Below are positions 1 to 6,122 of a stretch of 9,426 bases of DNA, piece by piece. Under the pieces are notes generated by a model. That model saw only the letters and a program-made list of their open reading frames with translations, was not told the DNA's origin and did not search any database. Source of the DNA: Bacillota bacterium. GTDB taxonomy: Bacteria; Bacillota; Sulfobacillia; Symbiobacteriales; Symbiobacteriaceae. Numbering within the stretch: position 1 is the first letter of the stretch; each line of letters begins with the position of its first letter. The stretch is from contig JAQBPS010000513.1 of assembly GCA_028287415.1 (NCBI GenBank), positions 1-9,426 on the forward strand, written 5' to 3'. The translations under genes and the position numbers were made by a program.

Positions 1-1190
1 CGCTGGAGCAGTATGAGGGGGACTTTGTGCCAGAGGCGGACCTGGAACTGTGGCCGGGCAAGCGGATCAGCTATCCGCAGATCTACATCTGGTTTCATGA
101 GCAGTACAAACTCTACTCGCTCAACACCCGCAAGAAGCGGATCCTCTCCCGGCTGCGTACGTGGGCCAAGTCGCAGGTCGAGGCCTACATGGGCACGCTG
201 GAGGAGGGGGCGCGCCGCAAGGCCATGGCGACAGCTGTACGGCACTACACGGCCCTCTGGCCGAACCACAGTGCCCTCACGCTCTACAAGGAGATCCTCG
301 GGCTGGGCGCGCCACGGGGCAAGCGGGCGGTCGAGCTGGGCTCACCGGACATCCCGGATGCGGTGGTGCGGGAGTCGCGGGAACTGTTCAAGGAGGGCGT
401 GGTCGCTCCTGAGGATCTGGCGCCCCTGGTCTACCTGGAGGAGCGGCTGCATGGCCGCAAGGAGACGCGGGAACTGGACCACGTCGTGATCGATGAGGCG
501 CAGGACGTGACGCCCTTCCAGCTGGCCCTGCTCCGGCGACTGACCCGCAGCGATTCGTTCACGATCCTCGGCGACCTGTCGCAGGGGATTCATACCTACA
601 CCGGCATCGCCAGCTGGGATGAGTTCATGGCGGTCTTCCCGCCGGGCGCCGTTTCCTACCACGTGCTGGAGCAGAGCTACCGATCGACTCACGAGATCAT
701 GACCTTTGCCAACCAGGTGCTGATTCGGTCCGGGGCAACGGGGCCGTTGGCGAAGCCGGTCTTCCGAGCGGGCGAGCAGGTGCGCCTGCGGCAGACGGAT
801 CCGGGCCAGCTCCACGAGGCGATCGCTGCAGAGGTTCGGCGCCTTCAGCAGCAACACGCATCGGTTGCGGTCGTTGCCCGCACGGATGACGAGTCTAAGG
901 CGGTGCACCGTGCGCTGCTGGACGCGGGGCTCGATGCCGAACGGATCGTCGCGGATCAAGGGCGGTACAAGGGCGGGCTCTCGGTGATTCCCAGCTACCT
1001 GACCAAGGGACTGGAGTTCGACGGCGTGATCGTTGCGGATGCATCGGCCGACAACTACGGGGTGAGTCCCCGGGATGCACGGCTGCTGTATGTGGTCTGC
1101 ACGCGGGCGCTGCATGACCTGACCCTGCTGTACACCGGGGAAATCTCGCCCCTGCTGGATGCGGTACCTCGCGAAATGTATCAGAAATAA
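1..1190 (+). CDS. helD: HelD-like UvrD/Rep-family helicase, C-terminal part (5' end outside window)
   Basis: This is the C-terminal ~395 residues of a superfamily 1A helicase; the reading frame is open back to base 3 with no start, so the N-terminal ATPase part lies outside the window. Motifs seen in order: motif II DEAQD (492-506), motif III GDLSQG (570-587), motif IV EQSYRS (669-686), motif V around TKGLEFDG (from ~1002), and motif VI around VVCTRAL (from ~1092). The sequence between motifs (QGIHTYTG, EQSYRSTHEIM) resembles the Bacillota RNA-polymerase recycling factor HelD more than UvrD or PcrA. HelD proteins use ATP to release stalled RNA polymerase from nucleic acid in the cytoplasm. 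Walker A cannot be checked here. A strong terminator follows the TAA stop immediately. The helicase family is secure; the HelD assignment is likely, with a generic helicase IV as the alternative. Confidence 0.85.
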   Translation, partial: LEQYEGDFVPEADLELWPGKRISYPQIYIWFHEQYKLYSLNTRKKRILSRLRTWAKSQVEAYMGTLEEGARRKAMATAVRHYTALWPNHSALTLYKEILGLGAPRGKRAVELGSPDIPDAVVRESRELFKEGVVAPEDLAPLVYLEERLHGRKETRELDHVVIDEAQDVTPFQLALLRRLTRSDSFTILGDLSQGIHTYTGIASWDEFMAVFPPGAVSYHVLEQSYRSTHEIMTFANQVLIRSGATGPLAKPVFRAGEQVRLRQTDPGQLHEAIAAEVRRLQQQHASVAVVARTDDESKAVHRALLDAGLDAERIVADQGRYKGGLSVIPSYLTKGLEFDGVIVADASADNYGVSPRDARLLYVVCTRALHDLTLLYTGEISPLLDAVPREMYQK

Positions 1191-1191
1191 G

Positions 1192-1231
1192 AACCGGCCA
1201 GGCACTGCGAGTGTCTGGCCGGTTTCGTTTT
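1192..1231. terminator. Strong intrinsic terminator after helD, shared with the convergent gene
   Basis: The 15-nt arms AACCGGCCAGGCACT (1192-1206) and AGTGTCTGGCCGGTT (1210-1224) pair with a single G-U wobble around a 3-nt loop. They are followed on the + strand by TTTCGTTTT. The hairpin starts one base after the helD stop and abuts the stop codon of the opposing creatininase-family gene (1230-1232). It probably also protects that gene, although the minus-strand U tract is weak. Confidence 0.9.
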
Positions 1232-1934
1232 AGCGGCCCCAGGAACCGGTGAGGAGCGCCCGGGTCTCGGCCACGGCCACCTCCCAGATCGCCAGCATTT
1301 CCGCGTCGGGGCGCTGGTGGTAGCCGCCGTAGTTGCCGTCCACCAGGAGCTGCTTGACGCCCTGCGGATCCTGCATGCGCAGGCTGGCCATGTCAACCAG
1401 CGGCTTCTGCGCTGACGGCATGGCCACGCCGGCGAGCCGTGTCCAGGGGAAGTTCTCCATCCAGGAGGCGTGGGAGGCCAGGCGGTCGGTCTCCATCACC
1501 TTGGCCCAGGTCTGCGGGGCGTTCCACCAGTTGTGGAACTGGACGGTGCAGCCCGGGTGGTCGGCCATCCACTCGCCCACGAAGCCCTGGGCCGGCGAGT
1601 TGCCGCCGTGCCCGTTGACGATGAGGATGCGCCGGAAGCCCTGCTCCGCCAGGTTGTCCAGAATGTCCCGGACGACCCGCAGATAGGTCTCCACCCGTAG
1701 CGTGACGGTGCCGGGGAAGGCCTTGAAGTACGGGGTAATGCCGTAGGCCAGGACCGGGAAGACAGGAACCCCGAGGGGTTCCGCTGCCTCCGCCGCCACT
1801 CGCTCAGAGAGGATCGAATCGACGCTGAGGCTGAGGTGGCTGTGCTGCTCGGTGCTGCCAAGGGGCACTACGGCGCGGTCGTCCCGCTTGAGGTACTCCT
1901 CTACCTGCATCCAGTTCATATCGGCGATGTTCAT
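1230..1934 (-). CDS. Creatininase-family amidohydrolase
   Basis: This 234-aa protein has the length of the creatininase family (cytoplasmic, Zn/Mn-dependent cyclic amidohydrolases, which also includes MftE and FAPy deformylase). Putative metal ligands are visible: Glu29 and His31 in GSTEQHSH, Asp39 in SVDS, His109 in NGHGGN (107-112), and Glu160 after LASHASW. The first motif reads EQHSHLSLSVD rather than the common EQHGPHLPLxTD, so it is one residue shorter; a divergent subfamily seems likely. The substrate cannot be inferred. The ATG at 1934 is supported by an AAGGGAG ribosome binding site at 1945-1951, ten bases upstream. The gene is transcribed divergently from the niacin transporter and converges on helD. 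I see no pathway partner beside it. Confidence 0.85.
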   Translation of the reverse strand: MNIADMNWMQVEEYLKRDDRAVVPLGSTEQHSHLSLSVDSILSERVAAEAAEPLGVPVFPVLAYGITPYFKAFPGTVTLRVETYLRVVRDILDNLAEQGFRRILIVNGHGGNSPAQGFVGEWMADHPGCTVQFHNWWNAPQTWAKVMETDRLASHASWMENFPWTRLAGVAMPSAQKPLVDMASLRMQDPQGVKQLLVDGNYGGYHQRPDAEMLAIWEVAVAETRALLTGSWGR

Positions 1935-1944
1935 AGTCGTTTTG

Positions 1945-1951
1945 CTCCCTT
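1945..1951 (-). promoter_or_regulatory. Ribosome binding site of the creatininase-family gene
   Basis: The minus strand reads AAGGGAG ten bases before the ATG at 1934, which fixes that start. Confidence 0.7.
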
Positions 1952-2017
1952 CGAACGCGGTGCTCTAGCCGAAATCATTCACTATATAAATTGTTTCTTC
2001 CTCTAAGGGAAAGGGGG

Positions 2018-2122
2018 CACAGCCACGACAGTGATGTCGGCGCTCCGGTGCCCTTGCGTTTGTTCCGCTTGAATGACATGCTCCAAGCCCCCTCCATCGC
2101 TGAAGTTTGGGGCAGTCTATGC
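2018..2122 (-). pseudogene. Decayed copy of a ~105-bp repeat containing a small ORF (copy 1)
   Basis: This stretch aligns to 5982-6088 in the same orientation at roughly 80% identity by eye, with a few single-base gaps. On the minus strand both copies show a GGAGG-type ribosome binding site, the spacer GCTTGGAGC, and an ATG (here 2079) followed by a peptide containing NKRKGT. In this copy one base is missing near 2042 relative to copy 2. The frame therefore shifts after KGT and the peptide ends differently (…RGRNNLYSE), so it is probably a non-functional relic. It lies in the divergent spacer between the creatininase-family gene and niaP. A repeat (for instance a small mobile or paralogous cassette) fits as well as a pseudogene. 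Confidence 0.6.
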
Positions 2123-2133
2123 TTATTAAGCAT
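2119..2133. promoter_or_regulatory. Perfect 15-bp palindrome upstream of niaP, candidate operator
   Basis: ATGCTTA-T-TAAGCAT is a perfect 7-bp inverted repeat with a one-base centre, about 40 bases before the niaP start and overlapping the end of the repeat copy. It is the right size for a dimeric repressor site. In related Bacillota niaP is often controlled by the niacin-responsive repressor NiaR, but I cannot match this site to a known NiaR motif, so its identity is open. Confidence 0.35.
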
Positions 2134-2157
2134 GGCCGTGTCCCCGCATGCTGCGTG

Positions 2158-2165
2158 AGGAGAGG
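2158..2165 (+). promoter_or_regulatory. Ribosome binding site that sets the niaP start
   Basis: AGGAGAGG lies seven bases before the GTG at 2173. It argues for that start over the upstream in-frame ATG at 2107, which has no such site and would prepend 22 atypical residues. Confidence 0.75.
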
Positions 2166-2172
2166 AACATTC

Positions 2173-3381
2173 GTGGGTAACATATCTGCCGGTCTGCCCG
2201 GCCAACGCAAGCTGCTCTTTACCGCCGGGCTCGGCTGGCTGTTTGATGCGATGGATGTGGGACTCTTATCATTTATTTTGGCGGCCCTCGCCACGGATTG
2301 GCGACTGACCACCCAGCAGGTCGGCTGGCTGGGGAGCATCAATTCCATCGGGATGGCGGTAGGCGCCCTGCTGGCCGGTGTTCTGGCCGACCGGGTGGGC
2401 CGGAAGCCCGTCTTTCTCTTCACCTTGCTGCTCTTCAGCGTGGCAAGCGGGCTTTCCGCCATGGCCACCACCTATGCGGTCATGGCCCTTTTTCGCTTCT
2501 TTGCCGGTGTGGGGGTGGGCGGCGAGCTGCCCGTCGCTTCCACGCTTGTGGCGGAGAGTGTGCCGGCCAGGGAACGCGGACGGATCGTGGTGCTGCTCGA
2601 AAGCTTCTGGGCCGGCGGCTGGATTTTGGCGGCGGTGGCCGGGTACTACCTGATCCCCGCCTACGGCTGGCGATCGGCGTTCCTGGTGGGGGCGATACCC
2701 GCGCTCTACGCGGTCTACCTGCGCGTGCAGCTGCCGGATTCTCCCCGCACACCGGTCCCGGCGGCCCGCACGAAGCGCTCCGTCTTTGCAAACATGGCCG
2801 CCGTATGGTCCCGTGAATATGTGCGCCCAACGCTGATGCTCTGGGTGCTTTGGTTCTGTGTCGGCTTCTCCTATTACGGCATCTTCCTCTGGTTGCCGAG
2901 TGTCTTGCTGTTCAAGGGGTTTGGGCTGATCAAGAGCTTTCAATACGTCTTGATCATGACCCTGGCGCAGCTGCCGGGGTACTTCAGCGCAGCCTACCTG
3001 ATCGAGCGGGTGGGGCGCAAATTCGTGCTCGTCACCTACCTGACCCTGACGGCAGTCAGCGCCTATTTCTTCGGCAACGCCACCGGTCTGACGACGCTGC
3101 TGATCGCCGGCAGCCTCCTCTCCTTCTTTAACCTCGGGGCCTGGGGCGCCCTCTATGCCTACACACCGGAAACTTACCCCGGTGCCTTCCGGGCCACTGG
3201 TGCCGGCATGGCCGCTGCCATTGGACGCATCGGCGGGGTCCTGGGGCCGCTGCTGGTGGGTTATTTGGGCAAAGGCAGGGTCGGGTTGATCTTTAACCTC
3301 TTTTTTATCATCATCATGATTGGTGCCATTGCCGTCCTGCTGCTGGGCCGGGAGACAAAGGCAGAGGAACTGCTCGATTGA
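2173..3381 (+). CDS. niaP: Niacin (nicotinate/nicotinamide) transporter, MFS family
   Basis: This 402-aa inner-membrane protein is predicted to take up niacin for NAD synthesis. It shows the 12-helix major facilitator pattern: the FDAMDVG signature at residues 24-30 in helix 1, motif A (GVLADRVGRKP, 70-80) between helices 2 and 3, and RFFAGVGVGGELPVAST in helix 4. It also has LPGYFSAAYLIERVGRK after the central loop and LGAWGALYAYTPETYP near the C-terminus. From memory these stretches are very close to Bacillus subtilis NiaP (YceI) along the whole length, which is why I name it; other MFS subfamilies with FDAMD (aromatic acid, sugar acid carriers) are the alternative. The GTG start at 2173 is chosen for its ribosome binding site. 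The gene stands alone, with no NAD-synthesis genes beside it in this window. Confidence 0.85.
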   Translation: MGNISAGLPGQRKLLFTAGLGWLFDAMDVGLLSFILAALATDWRLTTQQVGWLGSINSIGMAVGALLAGVLADRVGRKPVFLFTLLLFSVASGLSAMATTYAVMALFRFFAGVGVGGELPVASTLVAESVPARERGRIVVLLESFWAGGWILAAVAGYYLIPAYGWRSAFLVGAIPALYAVYLRVQLPDSPRTPVPAARTKRSVFANMAAVWSREYVRPTLMLWVLWFCVGFSYYGIFLWLPSVLLFKGFGLIKSFQYVLIMTLAQLPGYFSAAYLIERVGRKFVLVTYLTLTAVSAYFFGNATGLTTLLIAGSLLSFFNLGAWGALYAYTPETYPGAFRATGAGMAAAIGRIGGVLGPLLVGYLGKGRVGLIFNLFFIIIMIGAIAVLLLGRETKAEELLD

Positions 3382-3695
3382 ATGCGGGGGCAACCCGAAC
3401 CTCAGCCGACACCCGGCGGGCGGGCGCCCGGGTCCAAAGGCCACTTCGCACAGGTGATACGCACGTTCCTGATCGGTCAGAGACGGCCACCGTATCGGGG
3501 ACTCTTCTGACCGGCCCGGTGACAGTCGGTCGGCGACTACGAGGGCATGGTTGCGGGCTGCAGGCAAGGCCCTGGCGGCTCAGCAGATGCTCGGCAAGCC
3601 CAACAAGGGCGGGGGCGCTCCTGCCGTGTAAGCTCCACCCATTTGCACCTGACGAACGCACACTACGGAAATACGAGACGCCGATGGGCGCGCAA
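3382..3695. other. Intergenic region between convergent niaP and spoVR, no convincing gene
   Basis: About 310 bases hold no gene I can support; the long open frames across it have arginine/proline-rich, low-complexity translations typical of GC-rich shadow frames. A few dyads are visible, such as GATACG (near 3455) with CGTATC (near 3491), and GGTCAGA (near 3475) with TCTGACC (near 3507). They could fold in a 3' untranslated transcript, but none is followed by a U tract and none matches an RNA class I recognise. Confidence 0.5.
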
Positions 3696-3724
3696 GGACG
3701 CCTCCGCACATGTCGGAGGCGTCC
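3696..3724 (-). terminator. Hairpin downstream of spoVR, probable operon terminator
   Basis: Perfect 11-bp arms GGACGCCTCCG and CGGAGGCGTCC flank a 7-nt loop about ten bases past the spoVR stop. The stem is very stable, but on the minus strand it is followed only by TTGCG, so the U tract is poor. On the + strand CTCTTT follows, so it may also stop transcripts coming from niaP. Confidence 0.65.
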
Positions 3725-3732
3725 GCTCTTTG

Positions 3733-4345
3733 CTAAGTCACCTTCCGCTGTACCTGATCCCCGTCGCACGAGAGCACCACGTTCTGGTCCCCCTGCTTTG
3801 TCTCGAGGTGCACCTGCCGGCCCCAGAGCTGGTAGACATAGTGCAGCGTGCGCTCCGCGTAGGGCAGGTCGAGGTCCTGACCATCGTACTGATGCTGAAG
3901 GTACAGCTCCCGCTTGCCCCCGTAGTCGCCATCAACCACAACGATATAGGGCTGTCCGAAGTTGGTCATCGCCTCGCAGATCGTCTCCCGAACGCGCTCC
4001 CAGGCCTTGTCGGTGATCTTCCAGTCGCCTTCGTCCAGCTTGTAGACGAACAGGTCCAGGTCATGGCAGAGTTCCTCCGTCAGATACGAACGGATAAACG
4101 ACGCATCGTTCTCCATCTCCCGCACCTCGAAGATCTTCTCCCGCCCCAGGCGACGCTCGATGTCCTCGAAGATCTTGAGGCCCACATAGTAGGGGTTGAG
4201 CCGCCTGCGGCCCGGGGTGCAGACGCCGCTGTGCAGCCTGCCAAACTCGATGAACTCAGCGTCCGTCAGGTTGATCTCCCGCATGATCCGGTTGTGCCAG
4301 AACGAGGCCCAGCCCTCGTTCATGATCTTGGTCTGCATCTGCGGG
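3733..4345 (-). CDS. spoVR: SpoVR-family protein, C-terminal part of an interrupted gene
   Basis: These ~204 codons are the C-terminal ~45% of SpoVR, a cytoplasmic sporulation protein linked to spore cortex formation in Bacillus; its biochemical activity is unsettled. The segment begins inside the att core with PQMQ and continues TKIMNEGWASFWHNRIM, a hallmark of the family, then HSGVCTPGRRRLNPYYVGLK and VVDGDYGGKRELYLQH. The frame stays open a further 62 bases into the inserted element (to 4407), but that piece is element DNA with no family similarity. No ribosome binding site or plausible start precedes it, so this half is not expected to be translated while the element is present. The N-terminal half is at 8193-9017, and deleting one 3,914-bp unit between the direct repeats joins the two in frame. 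The TAG stop is at 3733-3735. Confidence 0.9.
4332..4345 (+). repeat. attL core, 14-bp direct repeat TCTGCATCTGCGGG
   Basis: Identical to 8246-8259. Left of it is spoVR coding sequence (TKIMNEGW on the minus strand); right of it is element DNA. On the minus strand the core encodes the end of a Pro-Gln-Met-Gln stretch, so crossover anywhere within it leaves the spoVR codons unchanged. Confidence 0.9.
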
Positions 4346-4346
4346 T

Positions 4347-4375
4347 TAATAAGCACTACACAGCGATCGTACAAT
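4347..4375 (+). promoter_or_regulatory. Candidate sigma-E-like promoter of the recombinase
   Basis: TAATAAG (4347-4353) and CGTACAAT (4368-4375) are separated by 14 bases. The Bacillus sigma-E consensus is approximately KMATATT, 14-15 bases, CATACAnT, so both boxes match in part (central ATA; TACAAT). TACAAT alone also suits a sigma-A -10 element, but no TTGACA-like -35 stands 17 bases upstream. The predicted transcript start would be only a few bases before the ribosome binding site, which weakens the call. The site lies wholly inside the element, two bases from the att core. Confidence 0.35.
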
Positions 4376-4383
4376 GAGGTCAC

Positions 4384-4390
4384 GAGGTGA
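4384..4390 (+). promoter_or_regulatory. Ribosome binding site of the serine recombinase
   Basis: GAGGTGA lies six bases before the GTG at 4397 and supports that start. Confidence 0.75.
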
Positions 4391-4396
4391 CGGCGC

Positions 4397-5854
4397 GTGA
4401 ACGACAATCACTACAACAATCACAACGTGACTGCGGCATTATATATTCGGTGGAGCACAGACGACCAGGGCACAGGAACCACTCTCGATGTGCAGAGGGA
4501 CGGTTGCCTGAAATGGGCCGGCGATCGCGGCTTGACCGTGGACCCAGCGTTCATCTTCGTGGATGAGGGTGTGTCGGGTGCCAAGGAACACCGTCCTGCG
4601 CTTGACCGCATGAACCGTCTAATCCAACAGGGAACGGTCAACCTCGTAATCGTGTATAAGCTTGACCGGCTTGCCCGTTCACAGTATGTCATGTTTAAAC
4701 TGGTCGAAAAGGACTGGCATAAAAAGGCCAGCATCGCTTCTGTCATGGAAGCTGCGATCGACACGACTACGACTCATGGCAGAGCGGCCTTTGGCATGTC
4801 AGCCTTGTTCGCATCAACGGAAAGGGACATGATACGCGACCGCACCTTGTCCGGCAAACGTAAACGTGCCAGCGAAGGCCGGAATCCTGGTCTCCGTCCG
4901 TCCTACGGCTATGACGTTGTCGATAAGCGGTTCGTCATCCTGGAGCATGAGGCCACCCTCGTTCGCCGCATCTTCGATGAGTACGTCAACAACGGTCGCA
5001 CTGGCGGACAAATCGCACGGCTGCTGAACGACTCCGGCATTCGCACTAAAAAGGGCGGGCCGTGGCACATCTCCGCTGTGCAGCGCGTCCTCAAAAACCC
5101 CGGCTACAAGGGAACGCTCATCTACCGTGACATTATTGCTGAACACGCCTTCCCGATCATCGTGGAGCCGTCAATCTGGGCACAGGCACAGGGCGTCCGC
5201 AACCAGAAGGCGAAGCTCCATCCCCGACGCCTGGCAGCGGATTCGCCATACATCCTTTCGGGCCGGCTGACTTGCGCCAAGTGCGGGCGCCCGATGAACG
5301 GCCGGGTATCCAGGAACGGCAAAGCCGCGAATCGGTACTATGCCTGTGCGGGCTACAGCCAGTTTCGCGACTGCGACTGTCTCACAGTGCGTCAGGATAA
5401 GCTGGAGGACGCGGTGGTCCGCAGCCTTCTCCCCTTGCTGGATGAAGCTGAACTTGGCCGGCGCATTGCAGCACGTACTGGCGTGGCCCTGGCGTTGCTT
5501 GGGCAAGAGGTGACTGGCATGGAAGCCCGTAAGCGTGAGTTGGCGCAGGAACTGACCCGGGTGCGCCAAGATTACCGCCGTGCCAAGATCGATGCCGATA
5601 CGTTTAATGCGCTTCGTACAGCGATCGAAGCCGATCAGGGAACCGTCGAGCGCAGTCTGGCGGGCAAAAAGACGAACCTGCTGGTTGCTCAGACAGATGC
5701 CAAAGTCGGCGATGAGGTCCGGCAGGCCGTTAACCTACTCCGAGCCTGGGAGGGTCTCTCCTATGCACAGCGAAAGCAGGTCATCCATCTGCTAACCGAG
5801 CGGATTGTCTGGGACTACCACGCCCAACAGTTAACAGTCCAGAGTGCAGTTTGA
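4397..5854 (+). CDS. Large serine recombinase (site-specific integrase/excisionase)
   Basis: This 485-aa protein cuts and rejoins DNA at att sites through a 5'-phosphoserine intermediate. The N-terminal resolvase domain (~12-155) has YIRWSTDDQ with catalytic Ser20, DEGVSGAKEHRPALDRM (56-72), YKLDRLAR (87-94) and ERDMIRDRT (142-150). The recombinase domain (~165-265) includes GGQIARLLNDSGIRT and NPGYKGTLIYRD. A zinc ribbon follows (Cys293, Cys296, Cys317, and Cys326 or Cys328). The region ~350-450 is charged and helical, fitting the coiled coil that governs synapsis. Domain order and length are complete for the family, with no break visible. It sits 51 bases inside attL and reads into the element, opposite to spoVR, and ends at a hairpin facing a convergent small ORF. 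SpoIVCA and SprA are the functional comparison; orthology to either is not claimed. Confidence 0.95.
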   Translation: MNDNHYNNHNVTAALYIRWSTDDQGTGTTLDVQRDGCLKWAGDRGLTVDPAFIFVDEGVSGAKEHRPALDRMNRLIQQGTVNLVIVYKLDRLARSQYVMFKLVEKDWHKKASIASVMEAAIDTTTTHGRAAFGMSALFASTERDMIRDRTLSGKRKRASEGRNPGLRPSYGYDVVDKRFVILEHEATLVRRIFDEYVNNGRTGGQIARLLNDSGIRTKKGGPWHISAVQRVLKNPGYKGTLIYRDIIAEHAFPIIVEPSIWAQAQGVRNQKAKLHPRRLAADSPYILSGRLTCAKCGRPMNGRVSRNGKAANRYYACAGYSQFRDCDCLTVRQDKLEDAVVRSLLPLLDEAELGRRIAARTGVALALLGQEVTGMEARKRELAQELTRVRQDYRRAKIDADTFNALRTAIEADQGTVERSLAGKKTNLLVAQTDAKVGDEVRQAVNLLRAWEGLSYAQRKQVIHLLTERIVWDYHAQQLTVQSAV

Positions 5855-5868
5855 CCCGCTGCACGGAA

Positions 5869-5903
5869 AAGCCGGGCTCCCTGATCAAGAGAGTACCCGG
5901 CTT
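5869..5903. terminator. Bidirectional terminator between the recombinase and the leftward genes
   Basis: Arms AAGCCGGG (5869-5876) and CCCGGCTT (5896-5903) enclose a 19-nt loop. On the + strand CGTTCATT follows, 14 bases beyond the recombinase stop. On the minus strand the stem runs into TTTTCC, six bases after the 44-aa ORF stop, so it should end both convergent transcripts. Confidence 0.75.
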
Positions 5904-5909
5904 CGTTCA

Positions 5910-6044
5910 TTATGCGATTTTGCTTGCCGCCAAGATTTGATAGACATGATCCAGCACGTCACAATTCGGGGCTGTCGGACGCACAACCACCACAGTGATG
6001 TCGGCGGTTCTGGTGCCCTTGCGCTTGTTCCCATTTGCTGACAT
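5910..6044 (-). CDS. 44-aa basic small protein, unknown function (copy 2 of repeat)
   Basis: I do not recognise this family. The ORF opens MSANGNKRKGT, a basic lysine/arginine-rich start, continues with a hydrophobic TADITVVVVRP stretch, and ends in a short helix-like segment (DVLDHVYQILAASKIA). There is no signal peptide, cysteine pair or membrane helix. The case for it being real is a very good GGAGGAGG ribosome binding site eight bases before the ATG, a terminator right behind the TAA, and a related, frameshifted copy at 2018-2122 with the same ribosome binding site, spacer and NKRKGT segment. It is convergent with the recombinase and lies 78 bases downstream of the last pilin-like gene, so it could share that transcript. 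Size and charge are compatible with a recombination directionality factor such as SprB, but nothing in the sequence proves it. Confidence 0.6.
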   Translation of the reverse strand: MSANGNKRKGTRTADITVVVVRPTAPNCDVLDHVYQILAASKIA

Positions 6045-6088
6045 GCTCCAAGCCTCCTCCACTCTTGGAGTGCTGGTGCAGTCTATGC
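5982..6088 (-). repeat. ~107-bp repeat, copy 2 (matches 2018-2122)
   Basis: Direct repeat of the copy upstream of niaP, roughly 80% identical by eye. The conserved blocks are CAGTGATGTCGGCG, GTGCCCTTGCG, TGACATGCTCCAAGCC and GCAGTCTATGC. It spans the first two-thirds of the 44-aa ORF and its upstream region. The minus-strand motif GCATAGACTGC, about 30 bases before the ribosome binding site in both copies, may be a shared regulatory element. Confidence 0.75.
6053..6060 (-). promoter_or_regulatory. Ribosome binding site of the 44-aa ORF
   Basis: GGAGGAGG on the minus strand, eight bases before the ATG at 6044; the corresponding GGAGGGGG is retained in the relic copy. Confidence 0.7.
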
Positions 6089-6122
6089 GGGAGTCGCCAT
6101 CTGAGCAACTGCTATTCGCCGC

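Noticed and set aside
342..1205. 287-aa minus-strand open frame
   Set aside because: It lies entirely opposite the helD frame, has no start signal, and its translation shows no domain; a GC-rich shadow.
2269..3567. 432-aa minus-strand open frame opposite niaP
   Set aside because: Composition is Gly/Gln/His/Arg-rich with no hydrophobic core or motif, while the + strand frame is a clear 12-helix transporter.
3314..4016. Open frames on both strands across the niaP-spoVR spacer
   Set aside because: Arg/Pro/Ser-rich translations, no ribosome binding sites, and they run into real genes in other frames.
6045..6120. Sigma-F/G-like -35 (GCATA) upstream of the 44-aa ORF
   Set aside because: GCATA is present in both repeat copies, but no matching -10 box is found at about 15 bases in either, so I do not call a forespore promoter.
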